From Gammaproteobacteria bacterium (GTDB taxonomy: Bacteria > Pseudomonadota > Gammaproteobacteria > Pseudomonadales > Halieaceae), in assembly GCA_030433415.1 (NCBI GenBank), contig JAUIMF010000008.1, forward strand, positions 1 to 64,000: 64,000 nt of DNA. Reading direction: 5' to 3'. A program made the translations under genes and the position numbers. Positions within the stretch are counted from its first letter, which is position 1; every line of letters begins with the position of its first letter. The notes below the pieces were generated by a model. It saw only the letters and a program-made list of their open reading frames with translations, was not told the DNA's origin and searched no databases. Of the stretch, positions 61,546-64,000 are shown piece by piece.

Positions 61546-64000
61546 ATGATTACCAGTCGTCTGCTATTGCTGCTGCTCGCGCTGCTGGTCCGGATACCCC
61601 CGGCCAGCGCCGATGCCGATGACGTGGTGCAGGCAGCACAGGCCATGTTCGAAGACCACAGCGCCGTCATGCTGCTCATCGAACCGCGCACTGGAGCCAT
61701 TTTGCGCGCCAATCAGGCCGCGGTCGCCTACTACGGCTGGGACCAGCAGACCCTGGAGTCCATGCTGATCCAGGACATCAATACCCTCACCGCCGAGCAG
61801 GTGGCCGAGGAGCGGGCCAGGGCCGCGTCCCAGGCGCGCAATTATTTCGTTTTTCGCCATCGCCTGGCCAACAGCGATATTCGTACCGTAGAGGTGCGCT
61901 CAAGCCCCATTCACTGGCAGGGTGTGGATTCCCTGCTGTCGATCGTCACCGACATTGAGGAGCGGGAAGCCCTGCGGGATGCCTTTGCAAGCCAGCAGTC
62001 CCACCTTGAAGAGACCATCGAACAGCAGACCTCGCAGATTCGCAGCTCTTCATGGCGCATCGTGCTCGCCACGACCTCCCTGACAATTCTGGCTTTGCTG
62101 TTGGCTTTCACCTTTGGATTCTCACGCCGACGCCTGCGCCGGGCCGAAGCCGAAAGCCGGGAGCAACACCGCCGCCTCGGCGATGTGCTGGTCGCCACCG
62201 GCATCGGCACCTGGGAGTGGGCACCCCGCAGTGCCACGGTGCAGGTCAACGAACGCTTCGGAGCGATTATCGGACGTCCGGGCCGGGGACTCTCGACCAT
62301 GTCACTGCAGCAGCTCGTGGATCTGGTGCACCCCGAAGACCACACGCGCATCGAGCGCGAGATCTTTGATCACTATCACGGACACACAGAGCGCATTGAG
62401 TTCGACGGGCGCCTGGCGCACAAAGATGGTGAATGGGTGTGGGTCCGTTGCCGCGGCCGCATTGTCAGCCGGGGGCCCGACGGTAAACCCGCCATGCTTG
62501 CGGGGACCATCAGGGATATCAGTGATCAGAAATCCAGCGATGAAAAACTGTACCTCAAAGCAAACTACGACGCCCTGACGGGACTGCCGAATCGCGACCT
62601 GCTGGTGGATCGTATGCTACTGGCTATGCGGCAGGCTGAGCGAAACAATGAGTCCCTGGCCATCGCCTTCATCGACCTGGACGATTTCAAACCGGTCAAC
62701 GACGAACACGGTCATGAGGTCGGCGATGAAGTACTGGTCAAAGTGGCGGCCCGCATGCTCGGCACCCTGCGTGAAGGCGACACCCTGGCCCGCCTGGGGG
62801 GCGATGAATTTGTCGCCCTGCTGCCCGGCTGCGGCAGCCGGGACCAGGTCGCAAAAATCAATCGACGCCTGTTGAACGCCGCATCGGAATCCATGCATAT
62901 CGGCGACACTCGCATCATGCTGGGAGCCAGCATCGGACTCACCCTGTACCCCCAGGATCAGGTTCTGGATGCGGATCAATTGATACGCCAGGCGGACCGG
63001 GCCATGTACACGGCCAAGGCAACGGGCAAAAACCGTGTTGAGTACTTCGACACGGAGCAGCATCAAACCGAGTTGCGAGCAACGGGGGACTGCCGGGAAT
63101 TTTTTGCCGCCATGGACCGCGGCGATGTGCGCCTGTACTACCAACCCAAGGTCAACATGCACAGTGGTGAACTGGTGGGCGCCGAAGCGCTGATACGGTG
63201 GCAACACCCCCACCGGGGCCTGTTGTTCCCCGGCGATTTTCTAGAATGCATAAGCACCCAGCAGCAAGCACGAATGCTCGGTGAATGGGTGCTGCGTCGG
63301 GCGTTGGAGCAGATCAACACCTGGGAAAACTCGGGTTTTCATTGCCCCGTCAGCATCAATATTGACGTCAAGCACCTGCAGGCTCCGGACTTTGCCGAGC
63401 GTCTGGGCATGATCATCGGAGAGTTTCCGGCGATCCCCGACGGCCAACTCGAGATCGAGATTCTCGAAACCGGCGCCCTCGAAGAAACCACGCTCGCACG
63501 GGGCGTTCTGCCTCGCTGTCGCGAGCTGGGCGTGCGCGTGGCACTGGATGATTTTGGTACCGGTTATTCGTCCCTCAGCTACCTCAAGAGCGTTCAGGCG
63601 GACAGCCTCAAGGTCGATCACAGCTTCGTGATCGACATGCTCACCGACGCCGATGACCTGTCGATCATCAAGGGTGTGCTGGGTCTGGCGGCCGCCTTCA
63701 ATCGTCAGGTGATCGCCGAGGGTGTAGAGAGTGAGGCGCACGGCACCATGCTGCTGCGCATGGGCTGCAGCATCGGCCAGGGCCATTTTATTGGTGAAGC
63801 CATGCCGGCAGCGGATCTGCTCGCATGGGCCCGTATCTGGACGCCGCCAAGGAGCTGGATTGATACCGATCCCCTACCAAGGGAGGAACACCCCCTGTTG
63901 TTTGCCCAGGTCGAGGTGCGCGGCTGGCACAAGAGCATCAAGGCCTATCTTCGCGGAGAAGGCTCCAGGCCCCGACCCAATCTTCTGCGCAGCGGCCTGG
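61546..64000 (+). CDS. PAS-GGDEF-EAL c-di-GMP signalling protein (3' end cut off by window edge)
   Basis: The first 818 residues are present. They include a signal peptide or short anchor (MITSRLLLLLLALLVRIPPASA), a PAS-like domain in the periplasm (about 30-140, VAYYGWDQQTLESM), a coiled stretch, a transmembrane helix (about 170-190), a second PAS domain (about 205-325, WEWAPRSATVQVNERFGAI), a diguanylate cyclase domain with an intact GGDEF (residues 418-422) and an EAL phosphodiesterase domain with intact EAL (547-549) and DDFGTGYSS. Both active sites are conserved, so it could make or break c-di-GMP, with the PAS domains and membrane position setting the balance. The C-terminal extension after the EAL domain continues past the window. 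Confidence 0.93.
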   Translation, partial: MITSRLLLLLLALLVRIPPASADADDVVQAAQAMFEDHSAVMLLIEPRTGAILRANQAAVAYYGWDQQTLESMLIQDINTLTAEQVAEERARAASQARNYFVFRHRLANSDIRTVEVRSSPIHWQGVDSLLSIVTDIEEREALRDAFASQQSHLEETIEQQTSQIRSSSWRIVLATTSLTILALLLAFTFGFSRRRLRRAEAESREQHRRLGDVLVATGIGTWEWAPRSATVQVNERFGAIIGRPGRGLSTMSLQQLVDLVHPEDHTRIEREIFDHYHGHTERIEFDGRLAHKDGEWVWVRCRGRIVSRGPDGKPAMLAGTIRDISDQKSSDEKLYLKANYDALTGLPNRDLLVDRMLLAMRQAERNNESLAIAFIDLDDFKPVNDEHGHEVGDEVLVKVAARMLGTLREGDTLARLGGDEFVALLPGCGSRDQVAKINRRLLNAASESMHIGDTRIMLGASIGLTLYPQDQVLDADQLIRQADRAMYTAKATGKNRVEYFDTEQHQTELRATGDCREFFAAMDRGDVRLYYQPKVNMHSGELVGAEALIRWQHPHRGLLFPGDFLECISTQQQARMLGEWVLRRALEQINTWENSGFHCPVSINIDVKHLQAPDFAERLGMIIGEFPAIPDGQLEIEILETGALEETTLARGVLPRCRELGVRVALDDFGTGYSSLSYLKSVQADSLKVDHSFVIDMLTDADDLSIIKGVLGLAAAFNRQVIAEGVESEAHGTMLLRMGCSIGQGHFIGEAMPAADLLAWARIWTPPRSWIDTDPLPREEHPLLFAQVEVRGWHKSIKAYLRGEGSRPRPNLLRSGL

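Overview
The window is 64 kb of dense, GC-rich bacterial chromosome that reads like a marine gammaproteobacterium, probably of the Halieaceae (OM60/NOR5) or a close relative. This placement is an inference. It rests on two large TonB-dependent receptors (one beside tryptophan-halogenase-like flavoproteins and a GH97 alpha-glucosidase), a Marinobacter-type fatty acyl-CoA reductase, an XrtH/IPTL-type sorting-signal protein and a group II truncated haemoglobin. There is no rRNA, CRISPR array, phage or intact insertion sequence. One tRNA gene (Val, GAC) is present.

Region 1 (1-11.6 kb) is a sugar-uptake locus: MFS transporter (cut by the left edge), GH97 alpha-glucosidase, two halogenase-like flavoproteins, a TonB-dependent receptor, a LacI-family repressor and a fructokinase-like kinase. 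Four copies of a TGCAATCG-centred palindrome lie in the MFS/GH97, receptor and lacI/kinase promoter regions, which ties the locus into one predicted LacI regulon. A kinase of fructokinase type, an alpha-glucosidase and an SLC45-like transporter together suggest sucrose or a related alpha-glucoside.

Region 2 (11.7-28.5 kb) is a catabolic island for 2-hydroxy/2-keto acids. It holds a ThDP enzyme, a D-2-hydroxyacid dehydrogenase and an FMN L-lactate-type dehydrogenase in one operon; a Crp/Fnr regulator; a second TonB receptor; a divergent HpaH-like hydratase and HpaI-like aldolase; and a minus-strand run of quinohaemoprotein dehydrogenase, IlvD/Edd dehydratase, aldehyde dehydrogenase, EthD-domain protein and FAD-linked D-lactate/glycolate-type oxidase. 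Every step from a hydroxylated acid to pyruvate plus an oxidised aldehyde has a candidate enzyme, but the substrate cannot be read from the sequence.

Region 3 (28.6-42.4 kb) is mixed: a CadC-like membrane regulator with TPRs, an MddA-like methyltransferase with a 47-residue membrane peptide, a DUF2891 protein, a TolB/Sel1 fusion convergent with a coiled-coil membrane protein, a truncated haemoglobin, a prolyl oligopeptidase lipoprotein, a sterol-desaturase-family protein and a 'midcut' exosortase-H type protein. A 74-bp direct repeat made of the tRNA-Val 3' end plus its terminator follows, enclosing a 101-bp hairpin-rich insert.

Region 4 (42.6-50.1 kb) is a minus-strand envelope/lipid operon: GT39-type membrane protein, methyltransferase, fatty acyl-CoA reductase, polyprenyl-phosphate-type GT2 and another multi-pass protein. 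Region 5 (50.2-64 kb) contains a HAD-PlsC fusion with a histone-like tail followed by gpsA (phospholipid synthesis), an alkaline phosphatase lipoprotein, an M48 protease lipoprotein, a soluble chemoreceptor-haemerythrin fusion, an alpha/beta hydrolase, a LuxR/NhaC/cupin gene set and a PAS-GGDEF-EAL protein cut by the right edge.
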